A stretch of DNA of 64,000 bases from Polytrichum commune (lineage: Eukaryota > Streptophyta > Polytrichopsida > Polytrichales > Polytrichaceae), in the NCBI GenBank assembly GCA_950295325.1, contig OX485807.1:13481001-13545000 (forward strand), written 5' to 3'. Of the stretch, positions 48,390 to 61,802 are shown one piece after another. The notes beneath the pieces were generated by a model. It was not told the origin of the DNA. It saw only the letters and a program-made list of their open reading frames with translations, and did not search any database. A program made the translations under genes and the position numbers. Every line of letters starts with the position of its first letter. The stretch's first letter is position 1.

Positions 48390-51300
48390 TTCTCCCTATT
48401 CATTGTAATCAATGGTTTTTAATATTATTTGTATAATCTTATATGGTGTTCCAGGGAGTGACCAAATGGCCATGTGTGAGCCCAGCTGGCAACGTGGCTG
48501 TCCATGTCATCGTACCTAGTTGGCAACAACGTCAATGTGGGAATAAATGCCACTTTGCTTCGACATGTGCATTCTTTGGAGAAAATTAAAGAATTTGGGG
48601 ATTGTCAACTCCATATATACTCTTGGCCATTAAGTAGATTGCATAGGGAATTGTTTATTGGCTTAGTTGCAATCACGTAGATTGTCATTTCAAGTCTTCT
48701 AGAGTAGAGGTGCCCATGACCAATGACTTAAGAGATTTTGCGCCAGATCTGGAGAAGTATAACTTGGTGTGAATTTCTCCCATGTAGGAAGATAGACATG
48801 AGGAGGACTGTATTTTATTTTTTGGTATTTTTCTTCTTTTTTAAATTGAAATTACTGTGAATGAATTTTTGAAGCCAAAAGTTGGCTTGAACATATTACC
48901 AATGTCTAGAGTTTGCCATAACCGCTCATTCTAACAGTTCATTCCTCCTCACTTTAGCACTCAAAATGAGGATATGTGGTCGTGGTACTATTGGGGCGAG
49001 CATGATTGAAATTCAATCCCAACCTAATCAATATTGAGTCTCAGCCTAATCAAAATTCTATCCCAACTTGATTGAAATTCCAGTATCCTATAGATTGCTG
49101 ATGGGTTCATGATTGGGAATAGGCACCTCTACTATATAATTGGAGTTGAGATCTAAGAGTTGTAGGAGGTCAACGTGAAGATTCTTTTCTCTTTCACAAT
49201 TTGATCATAGAATAGTTATTCCTAAAAGGTCGGGCCTCATAGATAATATGCTAGCCTTAATCCGAGTCAATCAATCTTAAGATAATATGGGATTGCCATT
49301 CAATTGACTATGGTAACAAGTGTACTTTTGAAAATTGTAGACTCCTCTACATCTACATAAGCCACAATGGACTTCACATTACATTAAGAGGGCATTTCAA
49401 TATTTCCATGTTCATCAATTTGAACATCCCAGGCAAGTCCAAGCTCACTTTGCAACTCCACATCGTCATGTAAATCATTTGCAACCCTCAAGTACATCAA
49501 TCCCGTCTCTATGACAAAATCCTTGCACATGTTTGATATGTCTTCTCCAACACTCTAATTTTCTTTGTCACTACCTTGTGCACAAGAATCATCAATCAAT
49601 GTGTGATCATAATCCCACTGTCTCCTCATCTTTCTCCATACTTCCGAATAAATGAACCTCAATAAATGACCCTATCATACAAGCACAAATGTTGAATATT
49701 TACTAGAGGTCCTCCACACATGCACATAACTATAAGTTATAATTTGTGTAGAATATGTACATATGTAATATGGAAAAGTTCAAATTCATACCCCTTTTTG
49801 TGCAGTCACGTATACTCAAACATGTTATGAAAGGTGCACCCCCTGGGTTTAAAGGTACCTTGTCATGAGAAATTGGAATATGTGATGCAACACCGATGGG
49901 CACGCTCTAACTATGATGGTGGCACTTGACATACAAATCAAAATTCTTTCTATAGCATTGACCTCATGATTCACACCAATTTTGAGCATTGGAATTTGGA
50001 ACAATGTCTTGTGATACAAAGCAATTTTACATAAGCGAATTCGACGTTTGCCTCAAAATTAGTTCTAGTTGTGGTGGCTTGGGATCAGTAAGGACCGCAC
50101 TTAATAACAAAACAACCTTCTCGTTTACTTTTTTCTCGATCTTCAAGTGATTCGATCGATGATGGAATTGGGGTACAATGATTTACGAGAAGGGTTCTTA
50201 ATGAGAAACACATTGTAATGGGGATTTAGAACTTTTGCAGTCCCAACAGAAGAAGAGAAACTTCGGTCTCCATTAGGAGGCCGACGAGAATGAAGTGTTT
50301 GTTCGTTCCACCCCTAGACCTATGTCCACTGGACAAAGGAATAAAGGCATAGAACTACTTCCCCCTTTCGAGAGTAGACACTATAGTCACAAGTAACCAG
50401 TAATAGATAGAACCAGTATCCAATAAGGACTGGTTAGTCTTGGATTTGTTTGGCAGTCCCAACATGTTATACCGATACCTTAAAAAGATGAGGAGATGTA
50501 CGCCCTCATGAATGTAGTGGTTGTGTGTACATTAACCGCTAACTTCCCAAGTTGATGAAAGGGTTGTTTTGAGTGCAATTCATTCAATGTCAGTTGTGGA
50601 ATTTCGTGGGCAAGTTTTGAGGTTACAATGGGATTTATCCGTAAGATCTTGAAACATGGGAGACGAGCTCTTTCAAGGAAGAAAAATGGGGCTTAAATAA
50701 CCTTTTGAGTTTGTATATTATAACAAATGAAGGAGAGGATGCACATGAAATTGTTATGTTTTATCACCTCAAAAAGACCTTTATCCAATCAAATTCACCT
50801 AGAAAGTGAGTGGAATGCTTGTGTGATCCACTAGATGGGATAGACATTATAGTTGAGCACCTCCACAAATTCTCATGCCAAACTATGCAAACCACAATAA
50901 TCTAGACATCATGCATTTAAAATATGTAAATTGACCCATATTTCTAACCACGTACACATAAAGAATTCCCTAAAAATCAAAGAGTGTCCAAATGTTAGAC
51001 TATACAGTTGATGTGAGCACAAAGGCCGTTTCTACAAGAATGTAGAAATAAATAAAATCACTTTTACCAAATGAAACATCAATGTTGTTCATGCAAAATT
51101 TGCATTAGAATGACAACCAATGATTGGCGTCAACACCCACCTTGGATTTTGAAATATGTTTGAAGCAAACTTGTTGAAAAAATGATAGGTTGTAACCTTA
51201 TGGTTGAGATTTATAGTCTAGTTTATGAGTATTGTGTAAGACTTCTCGATGCATAAATATTTTAAAAACTTCATAACACAAAGATGCGTCCTTAAAAAAA

Positions 51301-53169
51301 AAAAAAAAAAAAAAACAAACCATGTGTATCCCATGTGCATCATGTGTAGAGTGACATATCTAAAGATGCATCGAAAACATGATTGTATATGCAGTATATG
51401 TACACAATGTAAAATTGAAAGTGACATCAAACCCACAATTTGGTTATAGTTTTGTCACATGGATAATACACATACTTTATTGAAACAATGCAAATATGAT
51501 CATCAATTCGTATTATTTCTTGAAGTTGGATGATCCAATATTTGTTTGGTGCAACCAATTTTAAGTAGTTGATATTTGTAGATATAGGTTTGAGTTTAGA
51601 CACAAATTTCCAACAATTCCTTTTTGGAGGGGAGCAACATTGAAGGATTGAGAGTTCATATTTTGAAGTGATACCAAACACGGTCAATGTTTGGTAGGTT
51701 GGCCCAAGGGCGAAGCAAAAATAGCATAGTAACACCAAATCCACTTCTCAAAACATCGCTTTGAAGGGAGCTTTGAGCACTACCCTCAAAAACACTTAAC
51801 AGAATCTCTTGATGGTGCTAAGGGGCTTGGAATGATGATGCGGCAACCACATTGTGGCCTTAAAGAACTTGAAGAATTAAAATTTTTAGGTAGTACACAT
51901 AGTCCTCACGACTAAGTAAGTAAGTTATATATATATATATATATATATATCTATATATATGTTGATTGATTGATTACGAGGTCACAAAACGCTCGTCAAT
52001 TTGATTCAATTTGGCACAAATCTTGAAAATAAAATAAAATAAAACTTGTGCTAAACCTCATGGCAAGAGTTTCGTGGCATCTACTTCAATTGAAAACGAG
52101 GTACATTTTGTGTTGGAGTGTCCCCTATATAACCCTATTAGAGAAAAGAAAAGCATGAATATTTGAGAATATAGTTTTATGAAGCCTCACGTCTTTCTTT
52201 CAATCGCATCATGAAGTTGATATTTGTCCCTATCTCACGAAGGCTACCTCACTCGGCCATGCTAGGGAATTAGATGGTTTGAAACCATCTTGATGTACTC
52301 TTAGTCCCATTAGCCTTTTGGTTTCCCAGACTCTAAACTCAATTTCATTTCATTTCATTTCATTTCATTTCACTTCTAGTCATATATTGGGAAGGTGAAA
52401 TATAGCGAGTTATTCTATAGCGAGATTTTCTTCCTTAGAAAATGGTGTTGGTAGACCTTGAATTCATGTAGTGAGGTTCAATTGGCATGAGTTGACCTTC
52501 AAAATGTAGTGGAGTTGTTTTCCCCCCCGTAGAACCCCTTAATCCAAGATTCATGAGTGTATAGATAATACCACAAAATCACTTGGACTTTGTAAGTCTA
52601 TGTAAATTCAACCATCTTGGATGAAGGGACTCTGTAGAACAAGCCCCCCTATAGGTTGAGGGTTGATTCATGCCAATAACAACCTGCTACCATATTTCAT
52701 GATCTTTGATGCCAATTTTGAAACCAAAATCATTTAGCAATTAAACACTTGTGAAAAAAAATCCAAGCCATATAGACAGTTGAGTATGTTATCACCTTCT
52801 AGTGGACGATTTTACGTAGACACATGAAGCTCTACCAACAACAAGAGAGCTTGGGATTCATGACGTCTACGTAAACTCATCCATCGTGGATGAAAAGGAC
52901 CAGTTAAAAATCCCATACAAAATTGAGGGCCGATTTGATTCATTCCAATTCAAGACAACTAAGCTAATTTGGGAGTCTTAGCTCTAATTCCAGAGTCAAA
53001 TAATCTTAAAAAAAATCATTTATGGGTTATAATATATTTCCTACTTTTTCACGTTCCAAATGGACAAGTTTACACAGACACCACGAACCCCTAGCCCAAG
53101 AAGAGAAGCTTTATAGGAGGCACAATCAAGTAGAGTTATCCCTAAATAAGACTTGTTCTTCAAGGCTTA
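48390..53169. other. Long gene-free AT-rich stretch
   Basis: No TIR-bounded element or recognisable coding region was seen in this 4.8 kb. It holds the A22 and AT arrays and the TTTCA array. Confidence 0.4.
52342..52371. repeat. TTTCA pentanucleotide array
   Basis: Five to six tandem units. Confidence 0.92.
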
Positions 53170-53172
53170 TAA

Positions 53173-54001
53173 GGGCCAAGTTCCATGTGCCGGTCCCGGT
53201 CCGTTTTTCTCAAAACAAATGGGTGGGCCGGTGAAAAGAGGGTGGTGCCATGTGCCCATCCCTCTCACCCAAGGACCGGTACCCCCCATGGATGGGTGTC
53301 CCACATTTTGTTTTGTGCAAGATCAGGTGCCAAAGGACCGGCGGTCTTAACGGTCACAAGAAGGACATGTGCCGGTTAGAAAGCTCCGGTGACCGATTGT
53401 CCGGTCACCTAGGGTACACCCTTGGATACTAAAGGCCACTTTGTTCTTCAAGTCCTTTCTTTTGAGGAGTGCTCTTAGGGAACGTGTATTTTATGATGTT
53501 TTTAGAATCTAGATCTTAACTATATATATAAGGCAAACAAAACAAAGGAAACACTCATGAAATATTTAAAAAACTATTTTGGTATCATTTAGGTGTCACA
53601 GTTAAAATCACTTATAAACAATGTACAATGACAATTTCAACTAAAAAAATAATATATATAAATATTTACATATTTGCATAGATGACAATATTACCAACCT
53701 ACGCATATCAACAAACACATAATTTGAAATTCATTCAATAAATGTATGAAAATTGATGTGCAAATCAAATATGAAAAGTTAAATGATGATGACCTCCATT
53801 GCCGGTGACCTTCATAAAGTGTCATGTCTTATCACTCACCAAATTTAGTTAGAAAGTAGGAAATCGAAATGAACCGGCACCCCACATAGAAGTACCCCTC
53901 CATAAAATGGGTGACATCACCCATTTTTTGGATGATGTCACCCGTTCCTCACCCATTTAAAAAACGGACTGGGACCGGGACCAGCACATGGAACTTGGCC
54001 C
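53173..54001. mobile_element. 829-bp Harbinger-type element with long TIRs
   Basis: The left end GGGCCAAGTTCCATGTGCCG and its right-end complement match over about 55 bp with few changes, and are flanked by TAA (53170-53172 and 54002-54004). Internal GGGTGACATCACCC-type motifs repeat near 53918-53945. No transposase ORF is present, so it is non-autonomous. Confidence 0.87.
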
Positions 54002-54152
54002 TAAGTGGTTCAACACAAGGGTATCATTTTCATAGTCAAGTCCGCCACACCATGATGACTGATGACCCACACAAATAGGTACGCTTTTTGGAATAAGAAT
54101 GCCACTATGTGCTCAAATCATAGTCACTATTCTAGGCTCAGTAGCTAACACA

Positions 54153-54266
54153 CACTACTTACAAGTCCTAGGCAATTGTCAAACGTCGGTGAAAGAAATA
54201 TGCAAATCTACCCCATGTGATAGATTTTATGAACATCCCAGTGACGAAGACTCGTATGCTTGTAGT
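54153..54266. repeat. Short MITE family J, copy 2
   Basis: CACTACTTACAAGTCCTAGG start, GACTCGTATGCTTGTAGTG end, GCAAATCTACC in the middle. It supplies most of the chance ORF at 54099-54329. Confidence 0.6.
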
Positions 54267-54517
54267 GATGATTGGGAGGGTCTACGTAACCATTTTAGAG
54301 TCAAAGATGCTTACCACTTTTCACTTTGATGGTTTCTACTTCTTACCTTAGATTTGGGAATCTAAAGTGGCCTTCTTTATGATACAATCGCAATTTTTGA
54401 TACATGATGAGACGATTCCCAATTCAATATGAAATGATCCAACAAGTTTGAATTGTTTGTGGAGTTCAAAGTGGTCACAAGAAGGCCATGTACATTATAA
54501 GTTACTTGTCGACGTCC

Positions 54518-54670
54518 CATTACTACAAGCATACGAGTCCTAGGCAATTGATCCACGTCACTGGAAACTTCTCCTATGTATTTGGAAGATTTACAAATTT
54601 GGCACTATGGTAGATTTGCATTGTTTTTGTTGATGTGGCGCGATTGCGCAACACTCGTATGCTAGTAATG
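54518..54670. mobile_element. Short MITE family J, copy 3
   Basis: CATTACTACAAGCATACGAG left and complement CATTACTAGCATACGAGTG right, with TGGTAGATTTGCA inside. Confidence 0.65.
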
Positions 54671-54984
54671 CATATTCCCCAGTACATGCTAATGGGGTTG
54701 ATCAATCATGAGATGAAAAAACTTGTCATTAGGTAGAACTCCACACTGGATTTTGGTTCATGATAGTTCATGGTATTGTAGAGAGCACTCTATTTCATCT
54801 TTACGAGTGCTGAAGTGTAGTTTCCCATCGGTCTCATCTGATGCAAGAATGACACATGGAATAAATGCTAAGATTAAATAATCAATTTAGTATTCAAATA
54901 GAGAACCCTCTACAATAATGGGACTTAAACTTAAAGATACGTTTTTACCACAACCCCCATGGTACACGAAATAGTCCTAATACT

Positions 54985-55318
54985 CTGGGCCGCAATAATT
55001 TTCTAGAGCCCACATTGATTCTCATAATGATAATTAATGTGGGCCACATTAATTGCCAACCCACGCTAAATTTCTAGTTAAAAATCAGCGTGGGCCACGT
55101 TAATTGTTTTTCCAACAAATTACTGTGAGCGATTACTTTAATTTGTGCTACTTTTATCCTACACCTAATAGTCAATGTGCTTGTCAAAATTCTTCATGAA
55201 GACTTAAGAAAAGACGTGGAATCTTAGACCCACGTTAACTCCACCTTCACAAGAAAATTAGTGTGGCCCACGCCAATTACTTTCACGCTAATTTTCCACC
55301 CGGGACTATTTAGTGTAG
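54985..55318. mobile_element. MITE family I, copy 2
   Basis: Shares AATTTTCTAGAGCCCAC and AGAAAATTAGTGTGGCCCAC with 45919-46237. Ends at ACTATTTAGTGTAGT. The left TIR has decayed. Confidence 0.68.
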
Positions 55319-56012
55319 TCGCCATGAACCGAAATTCCCATGCACTTCACTTTGCTTGTCATTTCAAGTGACACGAACACCATGTTTTCCATGATCGTAT
55401 AGAACATGAGTACTAGGTAGGGGGAGTGCCTATTCTTGTCCTTTGTATGCCAAGTGTAGTGTAGTATATTATAATAGGCAACCTCCATCTAGCCTTGAAA
55501 TAACTAACGACCGTGGCATTGGAGGTGGTAAGGGTAGTATATATGTATGACATGTAAAGATAGTGCCAAGAAGCCGCCAACAACACCAACACTTTTTGCG
55601 CTTTGCAATATACCCGTCGGTGCATTGATGGGCGTGCATGAGTATGAGTATGAGTTGACGTCATCTCCCTCTCACTTTCTATCTACCCACCCACCAACCT
55701 CATAAAAATTCCCACTTCACTTGACCTTCGATTGTGTCAAAGGCATCCTATGCACACATCAATGACTAGGGAGAACCAACCACGACACTATGATCAAACC
55801 CAATTAGTGTGTGTTATTATTCGGAGTTACGCAATGCTATGGCTATTTAATGAGACTGTAATGTTTTACTAAGAAAAGTCATTTTGTGTTTTACAATGTT
55901 TGAATAACTTACTGAACTTTTGGTAGTGAAAGTTGAACTCTTGGGTGAGAAGTTATTGCATTGCGTAACTCCGAGTAGTAAAACTCTCGTTACTATTTCG
56001 TGGTAGTTCGTG

Positions 56013-56437
56013 TAGTTGTAGATGAACCGGTTGAAGTTCAAGACTTCAAGAACACTACACTAAATATGATATTTAGTGTGACTTAATATTTGGAATTACA
56101 CAATGCTATATCTATCTACTATACATCTCATATATTACCAACAAATGTTAGATTCGTAGCCTGGACATTATAGAACATTGACAACTTTACTTGGGTAAAA
56201 AAAATGTTCCAATAGTTAAAAAGCTATATCACCGTGTAAATCCAAATAGGAAGACACACTAAAATATCATATTTGGTGTACCCTTTGTTTTTTTGGGCGG
56301 ATCTATGGCATGTACCTCAAGTTAATGAAGAAAAAATGAAAGATGAGAACATGTGGGCGGTTGGACTTGGAAACACTAGGATTTGGACTGATTGTGCACA
56401 AAAATCTCCCCGAAGACTAATACATATCCGTCATTCT
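56013..56437 (+). repeat. Family F copy interrupted by family A
   Basis: The right arm begins at about 56013 (GATGAACCGGTTGAAGTTC), stops at 56052, and resumes after 56283 with GGCGGATCTATGGCATGTAC through to the CCCCGAAGACTAAT end. The gap is exactly a family A element. Confidence 0.72.
56053..56280. mobile_element. MITE family A, copy 5, nested in family F
   Basis: CACTACACTAAATATGATAT start and ACTAAAATATCATATTTGG end with TA flanking the core. The family F sequence resumes immediately beyond it, so it inserted into F. Confidence 0.8.
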
Positions 56438-57311
56438 AGTGAACTGTCAAAGGGGCACACGTTCATTAAAAAAATAAAAATAAAAATAAAAATAAAAAAA
56501 TCTTTGGAATCCCACATCATGGATAATTTTTTACCTTGTATGTATGTATGTATGTATATATATATAGAGAGAGAGATATAAAGGCATATTTTTATAACAC
56601 CCCTGATGGAAGATGTTGTGAAACAAAATTCAGGTGGAAGCAAGATTTAGTTTCACAAACTTAATGTAGTCAAACTTGTGACAATTATTGAAGTAATGGA
56701 GGCAAATCGTGTACCAAATTTCATCCAAATAATTATACATTCATCCACATTTCGCAGGATCATCCGATTTCTAGGACCTGTTCTTTGGGTTCTTTTTGTC
56801 AATTCATCCATTGAAATACATACATAAATAAATATGCACACCTGCGCGCGCACACACACACACACGTGTTTTTTTGGTTTTTATTTCATTTCTAATTTTT
56901 TGATCACATTTATTTGTTGTTGTTATTGGGTAGAATTATGGTTTGACGTCAATGAAGTTTAATGTATTATTCCGGAACCACAAACATATGGAAGTCTACC
57001 TCGAGTTTAGCTATGGTATTAGTTAGGCTGTTGACTTAACCAACAACTCAAGATTTCATTTAGGCCCACTTTGTGTCCTTGAAAAGAACATTGTGTCCAT
57101 AGGAATGGATGATAATCTAATGAGAGGATGAACTTGTATTGCACATGTGAACTTTAGGATTAGCACTTTGTCAATCCAAAAGCCATCTTATGTATTGATC
57201 ATTATGGGAGTGTGCTTTCTGAAAGAGCACACTAAAGTAGAGAGATCACAATAATTATCACTTGTGACGGCACTAAACTTGGACAATTTCTTTTTATAAT
57301 CAACACTTCTA

Positions 57312-57802
57312 CAGTAATCTCCCGCTTAAGTATGCACTTTGAACTCGAGCCATTGGTGTGCACTTAGTTGGTAGGTGCGTACTTTACTCATATCGCTTTC
57401 TAGACCCTCTGATTCGATGAACCGCAACAGGAAACGGATGAAACCTAAGGCAACCTGCTGCTTGACCGAAGCCCAACGATGTGAAATCATTGTTGACTCT
57501 GAAAGTGCTACCGACTTCAAAGGCATTGCAGCTCTACCCAGAGTTGTCCTTGGCATCGATGACCAATTGCTTTGCTCCGATGTTCAAACGGGAGCTGAAC
57601 AAATGTTTGATGAACTACACCAATCGTGTGAGACGTTTCAACGAAACGTTAACAAACCGGCATTGAATGTCAAGGGTTAAAAATTCATGCATTCGCGGCA
57701 AATGACTCTACATGACATGTTCAAACAATAAAGTATGAACCCTGATTTTTGTCAAAAAAGTTGCGCACTTAACCGGGTGCGTACTTACGCGGGATATTAC
57801 TG
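57312..57802 (+). mobile_element. Short pogo/Tigger-like element with TA TSD
   Basis: The left TIR CAGTAATCTCCCGCTTAAG and the complement of the right end, CAGTAATATCCCGCGTAAG, continue matching over about 26 bp with a few changes. TA flanks both sides (57310-57311, 57803-57804). The CAGT ends and TA target fit plant pogo-like elements. At 491 bp it is far too short for a full transposase, but it contains an intact small ORF. Confidence 0.82.
57417..57680 (+). CDS. 87-aa ORF in the pogo-like element, possible helix-turn-helix fragment
   Basis: The ATG at 57417 opens a frame to TAA at 57678-57680 that fills more than half of the element between the TIRs. The N-terminal part is basic (RNRKRMKPKAT) and leads into LTEAQRCEIIVDSES, which resembles the start of a pogo/CENP-B-type helix-turn-helix (LTLxEKxxII). 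The rest is not recognised, and no DDE catalytic region follows. It is either a truncated transposase or a small DNA-binding protein; expression is unknown. The start at 57417 is the first ATG in frame. Confidence 0.4.
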   Translation: MNRNRKRMKPKATCCLTEAQRCEIIVDSESATDFKGIAALPRVVLGIDDQLLCSDVQTGAEQMFDELHQSCETFQRNVNKPALNVKG

Positions 57803-57804
57803 TA

Positions 57805-60800
57805 GTGAATTGTTGTTGTGTTCCACATACAATACTATTTTCTAGGCTACTTTCTCATACTTATGCAAGCTCAAATTTTTTTTCTTTTTCCTTTCTTTGT
57901 GGATTCTAGGTCAAAACTCAAGCCACATCGTGTTAAAAACCAATTTGTAGATTGCATAACGTGGACTACATTAGTATATCTACCCACTACCAAATCATGC
58001 GTGCATCGTGGTTACTAATCCCTAATCCATGAAAATATGATTTGGAATCAATAACGTCAATCAAGACCAGCACAAGCATATGAGACAAATCGTAAACCAT
58101 TGGTCATTCGCCTACAGTCTGCTAGATAATATCATCCCATCCACAACATTACTCAACGTTCAATCCTCATCCCGTGGGCCTTCGGAATACAACAGTCGGA
58201 TGCTCGAAAAGCTGTGCAGGGAGACTCAACTTCAAACTGAGCTCCCGACATATCCCACAATCATATTACGAAGACCCACGTCGCTGAATAATGCTAAGTT
58301 TCCATCCTTCTTCAAGATACACCAAAGTGGGAGTTTTAGCCCCATTTGTCGTACACAAGATTCACGCGGGAATGATGTAGATAATTCGGTGTGAAACTCA
58401 ACGAAGTTATATATATATATATATATGCATATATTCCATACTATGGTTTGGTCAAAGAGTGAGTTCACTTCCCTTATGTGTGAGTACAAAAGAGACACGA
58501 TCTATGTGGAAATCGTACAATCTAGGTGGCAAGCCAAGTGTGACAAGAGGATGAGGAGTGGGTGTTGGAGGAGTGTTGACCGAGTGCTAAGTTAGTTTAG
58601 TTTACTTCATTTCTTTCTATGTTATTTATCCGCCGTTTGATTCACGTGCCCAATTCAATGACGCGATGTGGGTCGTGACTTGGATGACGTATTATATTCC
58701 ATGTTATGTCATTCAAGCCACCTCGTGCAGTGTCCCTAGGGTGTATTATACACACGTATGTAATTTGGTTTAGGTCATTCTAGAGTACTAGTCGTGTATT
58801 GTACATGTTTTCATTTGATTTTTTCTTGTGAGTCTTAAATGGAATATTTTTAATAATGTAAATTCATGTTAACTAAGTCATCTTACCAAAAAAAATGCAA
58901 CTATATGCTTTTTGTATTTTAAAGTTATGGGCTCCATAATGCTTCACCTAACCGTTGACGGTAGTATGTAATTTAGGTAGTGGGGGAAAGAAAACCAAAT
59001 GATATTGGTATGTTTATTTAGAGGTTCTGATTATTATTAGCTAGGATTTAAGTGTATATGGATTTATGCATGAATTTTGGACAATTCCAACTACCAACAT
59101 GACATACACTAGCTCTGAAAACTACACAAATACGATGATTGGCAAACATGGAATACAAACATTCAAAGTTGTTGGTGTTGTTTTTGTTATTGAGATTTGA
59201 TGTTTTTGTCTCTTATTATTTCTGGACATGTGGTTTGTCCAAATATACTTAAATGTCAAATTAATTTCAAATATGTATCAATTTGTATTTGGATATTAAG
59301 ATTCTTTTTTTATAAACTTTTGATTTGGATATTGATGTGTACTACTTGGAGGGGGGGGGGGGGTTTGGGCAAGTGATAAATGTCCCCTACATGTTCACTT
59401 TGAAAAATAAAATTTCATAATAATGATAAAATATCATATTTTGTGATATTACTTTTCTTTGTACTCAAATAATAAAATTAAGGGCAAAATGACCATTTAA
59501 AGCATTGAATCTCCAAGTCAAATCAATTGTAATGTAGATTGTAATGTAATTTAAATGAAATGCTTGCTTTGGAGTGAACAAACAAAAGAAAGTTGTACAA
59601 GGTGCATTTCAAACTAGGTTCATACATCTAGAACTAGCAACATCATTGTTGTTTTTCATCAAATATTTCTAGAAACATTTGACATCAAATAGAAATATTC
59701 TGATTGATCTGGCCCCTCCAGTATGGTTTGAAGATATGTAATATTTATTGCCTTGCAAACCCTTGGTATTTGCCATCCCAACCCATGTGCAAATGAGCAG
59801 TTTATCTCTTCTCTTTCTATCTCTATGCCTCCACCTATTTTGCCACAACCACTTCAAATGTGAAGGAACACATTTAGTTCAACCCTACTGTCAAAATTTG
59901 AATTTGACAATGTACGTGTATAAAACATGCCCAAAAATGATGGTTGAAACTTTATCGGTTGACCACTTCAAAGTTCATCACAAAAAGGCATAAGCCAACT
60001 ATGACTTTAGGTTGTCAATGGAATTAAAAAGTTGAGTAATGGGTATCCTAAGGCAAGAACCTCCATAGAATATGTTGATTCAATTAAATAAAAATAAACT
60101 TAAGAGTTTGTTATTTAGTTTTTACCTACTAGTTTAGGTGCATTTTATGCGCGGGGGGGGGGGGGGTTCACTTGTGAATACTAAAAAAACGTGAGTTGAA
60201 TGGGAAGGTTTATTTTATTCTTGAGAGATGATATGTTATTTGGAGTTGAAATAAGAAATAGTTTCAGAATTAGCGTGGAGGAATTGACCATTTAGAGTGG
60301 GATTAAAAACCCCCAAAAAACTTGATTTATTATGTTTCACGACAATGAAATCAAAGAAGAGTGGACACATATCAAGGTTTGCACTTTCCATCCACTTTAA
60401 AATAAAAAGTGGATGATCTCCGTGGTGTTTTTCCATCTACACTATTTTTCCATCCCCACTACACTAATTTATCCCAATAAGTGTGTGTGGTACTAATTCT
60501 TGAAATATGTACGATTTTGCCAAGTCTCAAAATTAGTGAAAACTAAATCATTTACTAAGTGATACTAAATTCATGAACACATGTTCATTTACCATTATAT
60601 TTCAAGAAAATTAGTGCATGCTCTAAGATGTTGGTAGAATGAGAAGAAACTATGCAGATACACTATGAACTCCATAATATCATGCTTGTGGCAACCAAAG
60701 TACACGTGACATTAAGGATTTTTTTAGTGTTAACATGAATGCTTGATAAAAGAGAATTAGTGTAGCATGTGACATTATGGAGTAACACAAAGTCAACGTT

Positions 60801-61800
60801 ATAATATTGACAATAATTACAAAGATGACAACGTGATGCATGTGAGCGTGTGGTTTGAATTCTTTGGCAATTTATTTAAATATCAAAACATGTGATATAT
60901 GAGAGGGAAACATGACAATAAGGAGTGACATTTAAACTAAGAACATTTGTTCCCTATGCTTTCGGGATAAAAGAGGAGGAGAGACACTAAGGAGGTTGGT
61001 ATTACAAAGTTTAGAATGTATATGCTTGTCATTGAATAATGTCAAGATGAATAATCCCAATACTTTCAATGAATGATGTTGTTATGAATAATATTTTGCA
61101 GTGAATAGTGTCAAGATGAACTGTGCTTCCTAGGTCTTTCGGTGGCACTAATTTCAAAGCGTAAAGAAATTTAATATTACCTTCTCTAATTTCTTACACA
61201 CACTTTTAATTCTCTCTCTAATTGGGATATTTAGTGTAATTATACACTTTAGCATGTAGTACATCAAGTTCAACTCCCTCTCTCAGTACATTAGATTTTG
61301 GTAGCATGAATGGTGAGACCACAGTATCCAATGGAATCATGCCCCCATCTTGCAAATATGAAAGAGTAAACTAGAATTATGCTAAGTATGCCTAATTGTG
61401 ACCCTTACCTAGAAGTAACCCCTATATTCTTGCCTTTAAAAATATGGCTCATGAACATGAAAATGTAGGGTTCGTTTTGGATACACATGTGATCAACACT
61501 TTCAAAACTCATTGGTTATCTAGGTTATCTTAACAAACTTGCATGCTAAAATACGCCGAGCTCATTACAAGGATGTGTGGTCAATACACTGGCAAATCAA
61601 GCATTTTAGAAGGTAGAAAAATGGTGCATATCCCTAGTCCATTTATGTGGTCTAATGTGATATAATATAATGGTATGGAACTAGTGGTGGTGCTCACTCA
61701 TAACACAACATTGACTTGGGAAAGTATGGACATGATCACAATAATTACAATCATTAGGTCTACCCAACCAAAAAACCCCCATTTAACACGTGTAGAACGC
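57805..61800. other. Gene-free AT-rich stretch
   Basis: Contains G13 (59351-59363), G14 (60153-60166) and an AT array. The ORFs at 58080-58498 and 59669-59993 are short, overlapping and without motifs. Confidence 0.4.
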
Positions 61801-61802
61801 TA

